This document shows positions 8,748 through 18,890 of a stretch of 64,000 nucleotides of DNA, piece by piece; within the stretch, counting starts at the first letter, position 1, and every line of letters starts with the position of its first letter. The notes below the pieces were generated by a model that was not told the origin of the DNA, searched no databases, and worked only from the letters and a program-made list of their open reading frames with translations. The stretch covers positions 372,001-436,000 of the forward strand of contig NZ_NISY01000004.1 in the NCBI RefSeq assembly GCF_007595705.1. The letters run 5' to 3'. This DNA is from Streptomyces sp. SAJ15. GTDB lineage: Bacteria; Actinomycetota; Actinomycetes; Streptomycetales; Streptomycetaceae. The translations under genes and the position numbers were made by a program.

Positions 8748-10031
8748 GTGGCACGCATCGGTGACGGCGGCGACCTGCTCAAGTGCTCGTTCTGCGGAAA
8801 GAGCCAGAAGCAGGTGAAGAAGCTCATCGCAGGCCCGGGTGTGTACATCTGCGACGAGTGCATCGACCTCTGTAACGAGATCATCGAGGAGGAGCTCGCG
8901 GAGACCTCCGAGGTGCGCTGGGAAGAGCTTCCCAAGCCCCGCGAGATCTACGAGTTCCTCGAGGGCTATGTGGTCGGCCAGGAGGCCGCGAAGAAGGCGC
9001 TGTCCGTCGCCGTCTACAACCACTACAAGCGGGTGCAGGCCGGCGAGAACGGCGGCAACCGCGACGACGGCATCGAGCTGGCCAAGTCCAACATCCTGCT
9101 GCTCGGCCCCACCGGCTCCGGCAAGACGCTGCTCGCCCAGACGCTGGCCCGGATGCTGAACGTGCCCTTCGCCATCGCCGACGCCACCGCCCTCACCGAG
9201 GCGGGCTATGTCGGCGAGGACGTGGAGAACATCCTCCTGAAGCTGATCCAGGCCGCGGACTACGACGTCAAGAAGGCCGAGACCGGCATCATCTACATCG
9301 ACGAGATCGACAAGGTCGCCCGGAAGAGCGAGAACCCGTCGATCACCCGCGATGTCTCCGGCGAGGGCGTCCAGCAGGCCCTGCTGAAGATCCTGGAGGG
9401 CACCACCGCCTCGGTGCCGCCGCAGGGCGGCCGCAAGCACCCGCACCAGGAGTTCATCCAGATCGACACGACGAACGTGCTGTTCATCGTGGGTGGCGCC
9501 TTCGCCGGTCTGGAGAAGATCATCGAGGCGCGGGCCGGCGCCAAGGGCATCGGCTTCGGCGCCACCATCCGCTCCAAGCGGGAGATCGAGGCGAGCGACC
9601 AGTTCCAGGAGGTCATGCCGGAGGACCTGGTGAAGTTCGGGATGATCCCGGAGTTCATCGGCAGACTTCCGGTCATCACCTCGGTGCACAACCTCGACCG
9701 TGAGGCGCTGCTGCAGATCCTCGTCGAGCCGCGCAACGCGCTCGTCAAGCAGTACCAGCGGCTCTTCGAACTCGACGGTGTCGAGCTGGACTTCGACCGG
9801 CCCGCCCTGGAGGCCATCGCCGACCAGGCGATCCTGCGCGGCACCGGCGCGCGCGGACTGCGCGCCATCATGGAAGAGGTCCTGATGTCGGTGATGTACG
9901 AGGTGCCGTCCCGCAAGGACGTGGCCCGCGTCGTCATCACCGCCGACGTCGTCCACTCCAACGTCAACCCGACGCTCGTGCCGCGCACCCGCGGCGGCGA
10001 GCCGGGGGAGCGGCACGAGAAGAGCGCGTAG
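8748..10031 (+). CDS. clpX: ClpX, AAA+ unfoldase of the ClpXP protease
   Basis: A 427-residue ClpX that unfolds substrates and feeds them to ClpP. The N-terminal zinc-binding domain has Cys13, Cys16, Cys35 and Cys38. Walker A GPTGSGKT is at 120-127 and Walker [10 protein letters not shown] follows at about 183-191. The C-terminal region contains the GARGLR sensor-2 motif. The IGF-type ClpP-binding loop appears as IGFGA near residue 268. The start GTG 8748 is preceded by GAAGGGGA with suitable spacing; the frame extends upstream but that part is not ClpX-like. A 279-base gap from clpP2 may hold its own promoter. Confidence 0.97.
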   Translation: MARIGDGGDLLKCSFCGKSQKQVKKLIAGPGVYICDECIDLCNEIIEEELAETSEVRWEELPKPREIYEFLEGYVVGQEAAKKALSVAVYNHYKRVQAGENGGNRDDGIELAKSNILLLGPTGSGKTLLAQTLARMLNVPFAIADATALTEAGYVGEDVENILLKLIQAADYDVKKAETGIIYIDEIDKVARKSENPSITRDVSGEGVQQALLKILEGTTASVPPQGGRKHPHQEFIQIDTTNVLFIVGGAFAGLEKIIEARAGAKGIGFGATIRSKREIEASDQFQEVMPEDLVKFGMIPEFIGRLPVITSVHNLDREALLQILVEPRNALVKQYQRLFELDGVELDFDRPALEAIADQAILRGTGARGLRAIMEEVLMSVMYEVPSRKDVARVVITADVVHSNVNPTLVPRTRGGEPGERHEKSA

Positions 10032-10044
10032 CCGACACACGGAA

Positions 10045-10079
10045 GAGGGGCCGTACGGCGTGCTGCCGTGCGGCCCCTC
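10045..10079. terminator. Bidirectional terminator between clpX and the PYG-rich cluster
   Basis: A 15-bp inverted repeat (gaggggccgtacggc / gccgtgcggcccctc, one G-T mismatch pair) with a five-base loop lies between convergent genes, so it can serve both. Confidence 0.75.
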
Positions 10080-10106
10080 CGCGCGTCCGCTCCGCGCCGC
10101 CGTGGA

Positions 10107-10967
10107 TCACTCGGCCGGCTTGCGCGTCTCCTCGTAGATCCCGGCGGTCACCTTCGCGAACTCCTCCAGGTCGACGTCGTCGACATTGGTGTTGTCCGCG
10201 TCCAGGTCGAGCACCATCGCCGCGTCCGTCTTCTCCGCCCAGGCGCACACCGGCGCGTAGTACTCGTCGTACATCTTGACGACCTCGCAGCTGAGCTTCG
10301 GACCGTCCGCGCCGTTCGGCTGGAACGACGCGCGCTTCTTCTCGACCGCGGCCTTGCCCCCGGACTCGAAGCTCTTGAACATCTCGTCCTGGATCTTGGC
10401 CGGGTCGCCGATGTCGCCGTACATGCCGGAGAAGGACAGACCGGAGTTCGGGTCGTCGGCGTGCTTGTAGGAGGCCAACACCGAGGTGGTGCCCTCGGGC
10501 ATGTCCTGCTGCACGCTGGTCCCGGCGTCCTTGAGCGCCTTGGTGTCCTTGTCCAGCTCGTAGTCGTCCTCGTGCAGCGACTTGGGCGTGACCAGCCGCA
10601 TCGCGTCGGTGGACTCGTCCTTCTTGGTCAGGAAGAAGGCCCCCACGGCGACCGCGGCGACGACCACCACGGCCGCCGAGCTGATCGCGATCACCTTGGT
10701 CCTGTTGCTCCCGCCGCCCGGCTGCTGCGGGGGCGGCGCCTGGCCCGGTCCCGGCTGCTGCGGATAGCCGTACCCCGGCTGTGCGGCCGGCTGCTGGGGG
10801 TAGCCGTAGCCGGGCTGTGCGGCCGGCTGCTGCTGCGGGTAGCCGTACCCCGGCTCCTGCGCGTACGGATTGGACCCGCCCGGGGGCTGCTGCGGCGCCC
10901 CGCCGTACGGGTTGGGCTGACCGCCCCCGTACGGACCGGGCTGGGGCGGCGGCTGGTTGTAGCTCAT
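10107..10967 (-). CDS. PYG-rich single-pass membrane protein, paralogue 1 of 3
   Basis: A 286-residue protein of unknown function. Residues 1-86 form a Pro/Tyr/Gly/Gln-rich tail with repeats such as QPGYGYPQQPAA. A single TM helix is at about 91-112, followed by a Lys/Asp-rich stop and an external domain of about 170 residues. Two Cys remain outside (in LSCEV and PVCAW), a likely disulphide, in the same pattern as the next two genes. The start ATG 10967 has GAAGGGG upstream. It is the last gene of a minus-strand trio (gap 78 bases). I do not know the family; the architecture suggests an envelope protein with a disordered cytoplasmic tail. Confidence 0.75.
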   Translation of the reverse strand: MSYNQPPPQPGPYGGGQPNPYGGAPQQPPGGSNPYAQEPGYGYPQQQPAAQPGYGYPQQPAAQPGYGYPQQPGPGQAPPPQQPGGGSNRTKVIAISSAAVVVVAAVAVGAFFLTKKDESTDAMRLVTPKSLHEDDYELDKDTKALKDAGTSVQQDMPEGTTSVLASYKHADDPNSGLSFSGMYGDIGDPAKIQDEMFKSFESGGKAAVEKKRASFQPNGADGPKLSCEVVKMYDEYYAPVCAWAEKTDAAMVLDLDADNTNVDDVDLEEFAKVTAGIYEETRKPAE

Positions 10968-11045
10968 GGGGATCCCCTTCGGGGTTCGCTGAGAACCGGT
11001 GGGCTGGGCGACGCGGACGCGACGGCGGGCCGTGGCGGGAGGGCG

Positions 11046-12092
11046 CTACGGGAGGGCGACGCGGGTCTCGGTGCGCACCTTGGCGGTGGTCGCGCCGGCC
11101 TCTTCCAGCGTGACGGTCTTGCCTGAGGTCATGGCCGCCGCGTCGCTGAGCGCCACATAGCCGATGGTGCTGCTGTCGCCCCAGATGCAGAACGGGATGG
11201 TGAAGGAGGCGCTGGTGCCGGCGGCGCCGGTGAACTTGACGTTCTGACACTTGAGCACGGCGCCCGCGTCCAGGCCCGGCGCGTTGATCTGCTGCGGGCT
11301 GCCGTCCAGGGCCGCGGTGCCGCCGCCGCCGAGGTTCGGGTCCTTCTTGGCCTCTTCGGCCATCTTCGTGAACATCGCGTCGACGACCTTGTTCGGGTCG
11401 CTGACGGTCCCCCAGACGCCGCTGAACTGCATCTGCTTGGCGGAGAGGCCCTCACCGGCCTTGTACTCGGCTCCGGTGGAGTCCGTGGTCACGACCCCCA
11501 GCTGGGAGAGCTCGGACTTGCTGTCCGAGAAGATGGAGTCGTCGGCGCCGCTGGCGGGGTCCTTCTTGTACTCGCTGACCAGCACCGGCGGGGTCTGCAG
11601 CTTGTACTTCTTGTTGTCGGCCGGGACGTCGGCGCCACCGTTGGCGCCACCGTTGGCGCCGGGGACGGTGACCTTCTGGCCGCCCTTGCCCTTGCCCTTG
11701 CTCTTCTTGTCGTCGTCGTCACCGCCGGTGAACATGATGACGCCGCCGATGATCGCGCCGACCACCACCAGGGCACCGACGACCAGACCTATCGTCTTGT
11801 TCTTGTTGCCGCCGCCCTGCGGGGGCATCGGCACCTGCGGCGGCTGGCCGTACGGCCCCGGCTGCTGGGGCTGGCCGTACGGGCCCGGCTGCGGCTGCTG
11901 CGGGAAGCCGTAGCCCGCCGCCTGCGTCGGCTGGCTGTACGGGTTCGGCTGCCCCGCGGGCTGCTGAGGGTAGCCGTACCCCGGCTGGCCGGCCGTGCCG
12001 CCCTGGCCGTACGGGTTGGGCTGCTGGGGCTGGCCCTGCCCGTAGGGACCGGGCTGCTGCGGCTGGCCCTGCCCGTACTGGTTGTAGCTCAT
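11046..12092 (-). CDS. PYG-rich single-pass membrane protein, paralogue 2 of 3
   Basis: A 348-residue paralogue of the flanking genes. The N-terminal ~98 residues are Pro/Gln/Tyr/Gly-rich (QPNPYGQG, GYGYPQQPAG). The TM helix is at about 104-124 (TIGLVVGALVVVGAIIGGVI). A charged linker DDDDKKSKGKGKGG follows, then an external domain ending in VLKCQ ... PFCIWGD and a C-terminal helix with TAKVRTETRV. The paired Cys and the Trp after the second Cys match paralogue 3. The start ATG 12092 has GAAGGA upstream. The gap to the upstream gene is 49 bases. Function unknown. Confidence 0.75.
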   Translation of the reverse strand: MSYNQYGQGQPQQPGPYGQGQPQQPNPYGQGGTAGQPGYGYPQQPAGQPNPYSQPTQAAGYGFPQQPQPGPYGQPQQPGPYGQPPQVPMPPQGGGNKNKTIGLVVGALVVVGAIIGGVIMFTGGDDDDKKSKGKGKGGQKVTVPGANGGANGGADVPADNKKYKLQTPPVLVSEYKKDPASGADDSIFSDSKSELSQLGVVTTDSTGAEYKAGEGLSAKQMQFSGVWGTVSDPNKVVDAMFTKMAEEAKKDPNLGGGGTAALDGSPQQINAPGLDAGAVLKCQNVKFTGAAGTSASFTIPFCIWGDSSTIGYVALSDAAAMTSGKTVTLEEAGATTAKVRTETRVALP

Positions 12093-12141
12093 GTCAGTCC
12101 TTCGTTTGATTGCGTGTTGCCTTCGGGGCGGGCCCGACGTG

Positions 12142-13101
12142 CTACCCGTCGATCTCGACGCGGGCGTCCTTCCGTACCTTCGCCGTGAGTTCCGCCGCGT
12201 CCTCCAGTGACATGCCGCCGCTGCCCAGGACCGCCGCGGCCGGGTCCGCCATCACCGTGACGCCCAGCGTGCTCTCATCGCCCCAGACGCACGCGGGGGC
12301 CTCCATGGATCCCTTGGGGGAGGCGAACTTCAACATCTGACACTTCAGTACGTCCCCGTCGAAGCCGTCCGGGGTGAAGCTCTGGGCCGCGCCCTGGGGT
12401 TGGGCCGTGTCGCTGTCCTGGAGGGCCTTGACGATGCCGGCGAGGGCGAGTTCGGCTCCGCGCGCGGGGTCGGATATCTCGCCCCAGACGCCGGTGAACT
12501 TCATCATCTGCTTGCCGGCACTGAGGTAGTTGGCGGCCACCAGGTGCGGGTCCTTGACGCCGGGGACCTGCTTCAGCTGCTCCTGCCCCGACTCGGACAG
12601 GTCCTTCTCGCTGGTGCCCGAGCCCTGCCGGGCGTAGTCGCCGGCGACGGTGTCGGGGGTGGTCAGCTTGTACGGGCCGGAGTCGCCCGAGCCGCCGCCG
12701 GTCAGCAGGACGGCGCCCACGCCCACCGCGGCCAGCGCCAGCAGCGCCCCGCCGGCGAGCGCGAGCTTCCTGCCCTTTCCGCCGCGGGGGGCGGGAGCGG
12801 GCGGTGGGTAGCCGTAGCCGTAGCCCGGCTGGGCCTGGGCCTGCGCGGGGGCCTGCGGCTGCGCCGGCTGGCCGTAGGGACCCGGCTGGGCGTACGGCCC
12901 GGGGGCCGGCTGCTGCGCGTACGGGCCGGGAGCGGGCGCCTGCGCGTACGGGCCGGGCTGGCCCTGGCCGCCGCCGGCCGAGGGGTAGCCGTAACCGGGC
13001 TGCTGGGCGTAGGGATTCGGCATCGGTGGCTGACCTGCGCCGTACGGGCCCTGCTGGGACCCGTAGGGCCCGGGCTGCGGTGGCGGCTGGTGGTAGCTCA
13101 A
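12142..13101 (-). CDS. PYG-rich single-pass membrane protein, paralogue 3 of 3, TTG start
   Basis: A 319-residue first gene of the trio. I choose TTG 13101 because the residues from there ([14 protein letters not shown]) align with the SYNQ starts of both paralogues and AGAGGGG lies 6 bases upstream; the frame is open further back but that part looks non-coding. The Pro/Tyr/Gly/Ala-rich tail runs to about residue 105, the TM is at about 112-132 and the external domain carries VLKCQ and PACVWGD with the same Cys pair and the C-terminal [14 protein letters not shown]. Its promoter must lie in the 150-base gap shared with divergent valS. Confidence 0.72.
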   Translation of the reverse strand: MSYHQPPPQPGPYGSQQGPYGAGQPPMPNPYAQQPGYGYPSAGGGQGQPGPYAQAPAPGPYAQQPAPGPYAQPGPYGQPAQPQAPAQAQAQPGYGYGYPPPAPAPRGGKGRKLALAGGALLALAAVGVGAVLLTGGGSGDSGPYKLTTPDTVAGDYARQGSGTSEKDLSESGQEQLKQVPGVKDPHLVAANYLSAGKQMMKFTGVWGEISDPARGAELALAGIVKALQDSDTAQPQGAAQSFTPDGFDGDVLKCQMLKFASPKGSMEAPACVWGDESTLGVTVMADPAAAVLGSGGMSLEDAAELTAKVRKDARVEIDG

Positions 13102-13239
13102 GCGTGCCCCTCTTTTGATGCGACGATGCGACGGAATGCTCTTCGATGCTCGCGACAGATGCGCAACATCCTTCCCGACGTCATACGGACGCTTGACGCC
13201 GGGGCGACAACGGGTTCGTAACGGAGTGGCGGGGCCCCT

Positions 13240-13245
13240 TAGACT
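13240..13245 (+). promoter_or_regulatory. -10 box TAGACT of valS (leaderless)
   Basis: TAGACT lies 7 bases before the GTG start of valS. That spacing puts transcription initiation at or next to the start codon, so the mRNA is probably leaderless. No good -35 is visible. Confidence 0.5.
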
Positions 13246-13252
13246 GACCGTC

Positions 13253-15895
13253 GTGACCGAGAACACTCAGCAGAGCCCCGCGAGCGGGCCGAACAGCCAC
13301 CCTGAACTGCCGACCCAGTACGCACCGGCCGAGGTAGAGGGGCAGCTGTACGAGCGCTGGGTAGAGCGCGGTTACTTCACGGCCGACGCCAAGAGCGACA
13401 AGCCCTCGTACACCATCGTCATCCCCCCGCCGAACGTCACCGGCTCGCTCCACCTGGGCCACGCCTTCCAGCACACCCTCATGGACGCGCTCACCCGGCG
13501 CAAGCGCATGCAGGGCTTCGAGTCGCTGTGGCTGCCCGGCATGGACCACGCCGGCATCGCCACCCAGAACAAGGTCGAGCAGCAGCTCGCCGAGGAGGGC
13601 AAGTCCCGGCACGACCTCGGGCGCGAGGAGTTCGTCGAGCGCGTGTGGCGGTGGAAGGAGGAGTACGGCGGCAAGATCCTCGGCCAGATGCGCCGCCTCG
13701 GCGACGGCGTCGACTGGAGCCGTGAGCGCTTCACCATGGACGAGGGCCTGTCCCGCGCCGTCCAGACGATCTTCAAGCGGCTCTACGACGACGAGCTGAT
13801 CTACCGCGCCGAGCGCATCATCAACTGGTGCCCGCGCTGCCTCACGGCCATCTCCGACATCGAGGTGGAGTACCAGGAGGACGACGGCGAGCTCGTCTCG
13901 ATCAGGTACGGCGAGGGCGAGGACAGCGTGGTCGTCGCGACGACCCGCGCCGAGACCATGCTGGGCGACACCGCCGTGGCCGTCCACCCGGACGACGAGC
14001 GCTACGCCCACCTCATCGGCAAGCAGATCAAGCTGCCGCTGACGGACCGCACCATCCCGGTCGTCGCCGACACCCACGTCGACCCCGAGTTCGGCACCGG
14101 CGCCGTCAAGGTCACCCCGGCGCACGACCCCAACGACTTCGCGATCGGCCAGCGCCACGGGCTGCCCTCGCTGACGGTCATGGACGAGCGCGGCAACATC
14201 ACCGTCCACGGTCCCTTCCAGGGCCTGGACCGCTTCGAGGCCCGCTCCGCCATCGTCGGCGCCCTGCGCTCCCAGGGCCGGATCGTCGCCGAGAAGCGCC
14301 CGTACGTCCACTCCGTGGGCCACTGCTCGCGCTGCAAGACCACGATCGAGCCGCGGCTGTCCATGCAGTGGTGGGTCAAGGTCGGCCCGCTGGCCCAGGC
14401 CGCCGGCGACGCCGTCCGCGACGGCGTGGTGAAGATCCACCCGGAGGACATGTCGAAGCGCTACTTCGACTGGGTCGACAACATGCACGACTGGTGCATC
14501 TCGCGCCAGCTGTGGTGGGGCCACCGCATCCCGGTCTGGTACGGCCCGGACGGCGAGGTCCTCTGCGTCGGACCGGACGAGCAGCCGCCGACGGGCGAGG
14601 GCTGGCACCAGGACACCGACGTGCTCGACACCTGGTTCTCCTCCGGCCTGTGGCCGTTCTCCACCCTCGGCTGGCCGGACCGGACCCCGGACCTCGAGAA
14701 GTTCTACGCCACCGACGTCCTGCTCACCGGCCACGACATCATCTTCTTCTGGGTCGCCCGGATGATGATGTTCGGTCTGTACGCGATGGACGGTGTCGCG
14801 CCCTTCCACACCATCGCCCTCACCGGCCTGGTGCGCGACGAGCGCGGCAAGAAGATGTCGAAGTCCTTCGGCAACGTCGTCGACCCGCTGGACTGGATGG
14901 ACAAGTACGGCTCCGACGCCGTCCGCTTCACCCTGGCCAAGGGCGCCAACCCGGGCACCGACGTGCCGATCGGCGAGGACTGGGTGCAGGGCTCCCGCAA
15001 CTTCGCCAACAAGATCTGGAACGCCACCCGCTTCGCGCTGATGAACGGCGCGACGGTGGAGGGCGAGCTGCCGCCGGCCGAGCGGCTGCGACCCGAGGAC
15101 CGCTGGATCCTGTCCCGGCTCAACGCGGTCATCGCCGAGGTCGACGCCTACTACGACGACTACCAGTTCGCGAAGCTCTCCGACGCGCTGTTCCACTTCG
15201 CCTGGGACGAGGTCTTCGACTGGTACGTCGAGCTCTCCAAGACCACCTTCCTCAAGGGCGGCCCCGAGGCCGACGCCTCGCGCCGCGTCCTGGGCGAGGT
15301 CCTGGACGTGACGCTGCGGCTGCTGCACCCGGTCGTCCCGTTCGTCACCGAGACCCTGTGGACCTCCCTCACCGGCGGCGAGTCGATCGTCATCGCCGCA
15401 TGGCCGGTCGACAGCGGTTTCCGCGACCCGGCCGCCGAGCGGGAGATCGAGACCGTCCAGCAGGTGGTCACCGAGGTCCGCCGGTTCCGCGCCGACCAGG
15501 GCCTGCAGCCCGGCCAGCGGGTCCCGGCCCGACTCGACCTGGAGGGCGCCGTGCTTCCGGGGCTCGCGGCCCACGAGGACGCCATGCGCGCCCTGCTGCG
15601 GCTCCAGCCGGCCGGTGACGACTTCACCGCCACCGCCTCGCTGCCGGTCGCGGGCGCGACCGTCGCGCTCGACCTGTCCGGCGCCATCGACGTCGCGGCC
15701 GAGCGCAAGCGGCTGGCCAAGGACCTCGCGGCCGCCGAGAAGGACCTGGCGCAGACCACGGCGAAGCTCGGCAACGAGGCATTCCTGGGCAAGGCCCCCG
15801 ACCACGTGGTCGAGAAGATCCGCACCCGGAAGGCGGCCGCCGAGGCGGACATCGCCCGGATCACCGCCCAGCTGGCGAACCTGCCGCAGGGCTGA
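13253..15895 (+). CDS. valS: Valyl-tRNA synthetase
   Basis: An 880-residue class I aminoacyl-tRNA synthetase charging tRNA-Val. The HIGH motif appears as HLGH at residues 67-70, after [13 protein letters not shown] is at 534-538. The CP1 editing domain sits between, with the conserved [13 protein letters not shown] stretch. The C-terminus has the ValS coiled coil rich in Ala, Lys and Glu (about 810-880). The start GTG 13253 is supported by an upstream -10 box; the frame extends to 13115 but that part does not look like ValS. It is followed by a 20-bp terminator hairpin. Confidence 0.97.
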   Translation: MTENTQQSPASGPNSHPELPTQYAPAEVEGQLYERWVERGYFTADAKSDKPSYTIVIPPPNVTGSLHLGHAFQHTLMDALTRRKRMQGFESLWLPGMDHAGIATQNKVEQQLAEEGKSRHDLGREEFVERVWRWKEEYGGKILGQMRRLGDGVDWSRERFTMDEGLSRAVQTIFKRLYDDELIYRAERIINWCPRCLTAISDIEVEYQEDDGELVSIRYGEGEDSVVVATTRAETMLGDTAVAVHPDDERYAHLIGKQIKLPLTDRTIPVVADTHVDPEFGTGAVKVTPAHDPNDFAIGQRHGLPSLTVMDERGNITVHGPFQGLDRFEARSAIVGALRSQGRIVAEKRPYVHSVGHCSRCKTTIEPRLSMQWWVKVGPLAQAAGDAVRDGVVKIHPEDMSKRYFDWVDNMHDWCISRQLWWGHRIPVWYGPDGEVLCVGPDEQPPTGEGWHQDTDVLDTWFSSGLWPFSTLGWPDRTPDLEKFYATDVLLTGHDIIFFWVARMMMFGLYAMDGVAPFHTIALTGLVRDERGKKMSKSFGNVVDPLDWMDKYGSDAVRFTLAKGANPGTDVPIGEDWVQGSRNFANKIWNATRFALMNGATVEGELPPAERLRPEDRWILSRLNAVIAEVDAYYDDYQFAKLSDALFHFAWDEVFDWYVELSKTTFLKGGPEADASRRVLGEVLDVTLRLLHPVVPFVTETLWTSLTGGESIVIAAWPVDSGFRDPAAEREIETVQQVVTEVRRFRADQGLQPGQRVPARLDLEGAVLPGLAAHEDAMRALLRLQPAGDDFTATASLPVAGATVALDLSGAIDVAAERKRLAKDLAAAEKDLAQTTAKLGNEAFLGKAPDHVVEKIRTRKAAAEADIARITAQLANLPQG

Positions 15896-15910
15896 CCCCG
15901 GCACCACCTA

Positions 15911-15953
15911 ACGGCGGGCCCGTACGGATGTCGCATCCGTACGGGCCCGCCGT
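15911..15953 (+). terminator. Terminator after valS
   Basis: A perfect 20-bp inverted repeat with a three-base loop, beginning 16 bases after the valS stop. A short run of GCGGT repeats follows at about 15954-15980. Confidence 0.85.
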
Positions 15954-16059
15954 GCGGTGCGGTGCGGTGCGGGGCGGTGCGTGGCCCGCACCACCACCCC
16001 GGAGCCGGTCGGATCCGGCCTCGTCCGCCTGTCCGGCCGGTGTTGTCACAGGGGGCTCG

Positions 16060-16065
16060 TAGACT
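16060..16065 (+). promoter_or_regulatory. -10 box TAGACT of folC (leaderless)
   Basis: The same hexamer and the same 7-base distance to GTG as in front of valS, so folC mRNA is probably leaderless. Confidence 0.5.
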
Positions 16066-16072
16066 GGTCCGC

Positions 16073-17599
16073 GTGAGCGAGCGCCCCCGAAACGACGACC
16101 CCGACTCCACGCCCGGTCCGATCGACGAGTTCGACGAGATCGTGGAGGCGGAGACCGACCGCGACCCCGACCTGGCGGTGATCGAGGCGGGGAGTCGCAC
16201 CCTGCGCACGCAGGCCGGGCCGCCGACGGGAGACCCGATCCCGGCCCGCCCCACCGACCCCGAGGTCGACCGCGCGCTGCGCGAGGTGGAGGCGGAGCTC
16301 GCCAGCCGCTGGGGCGAGACCAAGCTCGACCCGTCGCTGGTGCGCATCGAGGCGCTGCTGGACATCCTCGGCTCGCCGCAGCGCGCGTACCCGTCGATCC
16401 ACATCACCGGCACCAACGGCAAGACCAGCACCGCCCGCATGATCGAGGCGCTGCTGGCCGCCTTCGAGCTGCGCACCGGGCGCTACACGAGCCCGCACGT
16501 CCAGTCGGTCACCGAGCGGATCAGCCTGGACGGGGCGCCGATCTCCGCCGAGCGGTTCATCGAGACGTACCGGGACATCCAGCCGTACATCGAGATGGTC
16601 GACACCCAGCAGCAGTACCGGCTGTCCTTCTTCGAGGTGCTCACCGCCATGGCCTTCGCGGCCTTCGCGGACGCCCCGGTGGACATCGCCGTGGTCGAGG
16701 TCGGCATGGGCGGCACCTGGGACGCCACCAACGCGATCGACGCGGGCGTGGCCGTGGTCACCCCCATCGCGCTGGACCACACCGACCGGCTCGGAGCCAC
16801 GCCCGAGGAGATCGCGGTCGAGAAGTCCGGGATCATCAAGAAGGACGCCACCGTGGTGCTCGCGCAGCAGCCGGTGGACGCCGCCTCGGTGCTGTTGAAG
16901 AAGGCCGTCGAGGTGGACGCCACGGTCGCGCGCGAGGGCCTGGAGTTCGGCGTGCTGGCGCGCGAGGTGGCGGTCGGCGGGCAGCTGCTGACGCTGCGCG
17001 GGCTGGGCGGCGAGTACCCGGAGGTCTTCCTGCCGCTGCACGGGGCGCACCAGGCGCACAACGCGGCGGTGGCGCTGGCGGCGGTCGAGGCGTTCTTCGG
17101 CATCGGCTCGCAGCACGCCCGCACGCTCGACATCGACACGGTGCGCCGGGCGTTCGCCTCCGTCACCTCGCCGGGCCGGCTGGAGGTGGTGCGGCGCAGC
17201 CCGACCGTGGTGCTGGACGCCGCGCACAACCCGGCGGGCGCGCAGGCCACGGCCGCCGCGATCTCCGAGGCGTTCGGCTTCAGCCGGCTCATCGGCGTGG
17301 TCGGGGCCAGCGGCGACAAGGACGTGCGCGGCTTCCTGGAGGCGTTCGAACCGATCTTCGCCGAGATCGTGGTGACGCAGAACTCCACCCACCGCGCGAT
17401 GGACGCCGACGCGCTGGCGGCGGTCGCGGTCGAGGTCTTCGGCGAGGAGCGGGTGCAGGTCGAGCCGCGACTGGACGAAGCGCTGGAGGCGGCGATCACG
17501 CTGGCCGAGGAAGAGGGCGAGTTCACCGGCGCCGGCGTGCTGGTCACCGGCTCCGTGATCACGGTGGGCGAGGCCCGGCTGCTGCTGGGGAGGGGCTGA
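16073..17599 (+). CDS. folC: Folylpolyglutamate synthase / dihydrofolate synthase
   Basis: A 508-residue Mur-ligase-family enzyme adding glutamate to dihydropteroate or folates. The ATP-binding loop GTNGKTS begins at residue 113, and the folate-binding stretch TSPHVQSVTERI follows. The Mur-ligase centre VVEVGMGGTWDATNAID is at about 205-221, with the C-terminal ligase domain (DAAHNPAGA) at about 383-391. The first ~85 residues form an acidic, probably disordered extension ahead of the enzyme fold, common in streptomycete FolC. The start GTG 16073 follows a -10 box. The next gene begins one base after the stop, so the two are co-translated. Confidence 0.95.
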   Translation: MSERPRNDDPDSTPGPIDEFDEIVEAETDRDPDLAVIEAGSRTLRTQAGPPTGDPIPARPTDPEVDRALREVEAELASRWGETKLDPSLVRIEALLDILGSPQRAYPSIHITGTNGKTSTARMIEALLAAFELRTGRYTSPHVQSVTERISLDGAPISAERFIETYRDIQPYIEMVDTQQQYRLSFFEVLTAMAFAAFADAPVDIAVVEVGMGGTWDATNAIDAGVAVVTPIALDHTDRLGATPEEIAVEKSGIIKKDATVVLAQQPVDAASVLLKKAVEVDATVAREGLEFGVLAREVAVGGQLLTLRGLGGEYPEVFLPLHGAHQAHNAAVALAAVEAFFGIGSQHARTLDIDTVRRAFASVTSPGRLEVVRRSPTVVLDAAHNPAGAQATAAAISEAFGFSRLIGVVGASGDKDVRGFLEAFEPIFAEIVVTQNSTHRAMDADALAAVAVEVFGEERVQVEPRLDEALEAAITLAEEEGEFTGAGVLVTGSVITVGEARLLLGRG

Positions 17600-17600
17600 G

Positions 17601-17951
17601 ATGCGAACCCTGTGTTCGAGCACGCTGATAGGCGAGTTCTTCGTGATCGGCTTCGCCGGGCTGGTGGCGATGAACACCTCCGACCTGTCGACCGCCACGG
17701 TGTGGACGGTCAGCGGCGTCGCCATGGTGCTGTGCCTGCTGCTGTGCGGCATGGTCAGCCGCCCGGGGGCGGTGCAGATCGGCTGGGCGCTCCAGGTCGG
17801 GCTGATCCTCAGCGGCTTCGTCGTCAGCACGATGTTCATCCTGGGCGCCCTCTTCGCCGCCCTGTGGTGGGCCTCGGTCCACTTCGGCCGCAAGGTCGAC
17901 GAGGCGAAGGCCCGCTTCGCGGCGCAGGCGGCGGCCGAGCGATCCGCTTAG
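17601..17951 (+). CDS. DUF4233-type membrane protein, partner of folC
   Basis: A 116-residue protein with four hydrophobic helices (about residues 8-25, 32-50, 57-76, 80-95) and a basic Ala-rich tail. Small DUF4233 proteins typically sit directly after folC in actinobacteria, and the position here matches that. The start ATG 17601 is one base after the folC stop, which indicates translational coupling; GGGGAGGGG serves as ribosome-binding site. The function is not known; a role tied to folate metabolism is only suggested by the gene pairing. Confidence 0.82.
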   Translation: MRTLCSSTLIGEFFVIGFAGLVAMNTSDLSTATVWTVSGVAMVLCLLLCGMVSRPGAVQIGWALQVGLILSGFVVSTMFILGALFAALWWASVHFGRKVDEAKARFAAQAAAERSA

Positions 17952-18185
17952 CCGCGCGGCGCGGGAGGGGTCCGGCGGGGCCCGGTCGGGGCACGGCCGC
18001 GGTCGCTTCGGGCAGCCGCCGTCCCGGCCCGTCCGAGGGATCGGTGAATATCCGATGACCAGGTGCGATGCCGGGTGCTGCGCACCCGTCCCGCCCCTGT
18101 AGCCTTCGGCACTACACACCGACCGCGTACGCCCGTCCGTGCGACATCGCCATGCCGCGCGACGTCTGTCCCAAGGAGCCGCACC

Positions 18186-18599
18186 ATGACCCAGCGCACC
18201 CTCGTCCTCCTCAAGCCCGACGCCGTTCGGCGGGGCCTGGTCGGCGAGATCATCGGCCGGATCGAGCGCAAGGCGAACTGGGCCGTCACCGCGCTGGAGC
18301 TGCGTACCCTCGGCCGCGACACGCTGGAGCAGCACTACGCCGAGCACGTCGGCCGGGACTTCTACGAGCCGCTGGTGGCCTTCATGTCCTCCGGCCCGAT
18401 CGTGGCGCTCGTCGTCGAGGGCGAGCGGGTCATCGAGGGCGTCCGCGCGCTGGCCGGCCCGACCGACCCGATCAAGGCGCCGAGCGGCACCATCCGGGGC
18501 GACTTCGGCACCATCACGCGTGAGAACCTGATTCACGCGTCTGACTCGGAGGAATCCGCCGAGCGGGAAATCAAGATTTTCTTCCCCGGCCTGGGCTGA
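18186..18599 (+). CDS. ndk: Nucleoside diphosphate kinase
   Basis: A 137-residue NDP kinase that balances NTP and dNTP pools by phosphate transfer through a histidine. The catalytic His117 is in NLIHASDS. The N-terminal RTLVLLKPDAVRRGLVGEII and the GPTDPIKAPSGTIRGDFG segment (91-108) are typical. The length is normal for bacterial enzymes. The start ATG 18186 has AAGGAG 7 bases upstream. A -10-like TAGCCT at 18100 is a possible promoter. Confidence 0.97.
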   Translation: MTQRTLVLLKPDAVRRGLVGEIIGRIERKANWAVTALELRTLGRDTLEQHYAEHVGRDFYEPLVAFMSSGPIVALVVEGERVIEGVRALAGPTDPIKAPSGTIRGDFGTITRENLIHASDSEESAEREIKIFFPGLG

Positions 18600-18650
18600 A
18601 CCCGCACCACCTTCGTCTGAGGCGGAATCACGTCCACACCCCGCTGACCG

Positions 18651-18677
18651 GGGGCGACCGCTATTTTCGGTCGCCCC
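18651..18677 (+). terminator. Terminator after ndk
   Basis: A 10-bp stem (ggggcgaccg / cggtcgcccc) with loop ctatttt, 52 bases past the ndk stop. Confidence 0.8.
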
Positions 18678-18890
18678 TTGGCATATGCGGGCCGATCGGG
18701 GGAACGCGACACCCCGACACGACGTCACCATGAGAGGGGGCGGGTACGTGTTCTGCTGACAATGGCGGAGGACCCTCGCGTCGTGTTCGAGCGAGCGAGA
18801 CTACGATGAAGCTTCCGCGCCTCGCAGCGCACCCATCCTGCCGACCTCAAGTAAGCATTCGCTCCAGTTGGGAAGGCCAGACGTATCCTC

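Noticed and set aside
13101..13252. A T-box or other leader RNA for valS
   Set aside because: The gap is short, shared with a divergent gene and shows no specifier loop or terminator; valS has a leaderless-type start.
15954..15990. GCGGT short repeats after the valS terminator
   Set aside because: Too short and imperfect to report separately; mentioned with the terminator.
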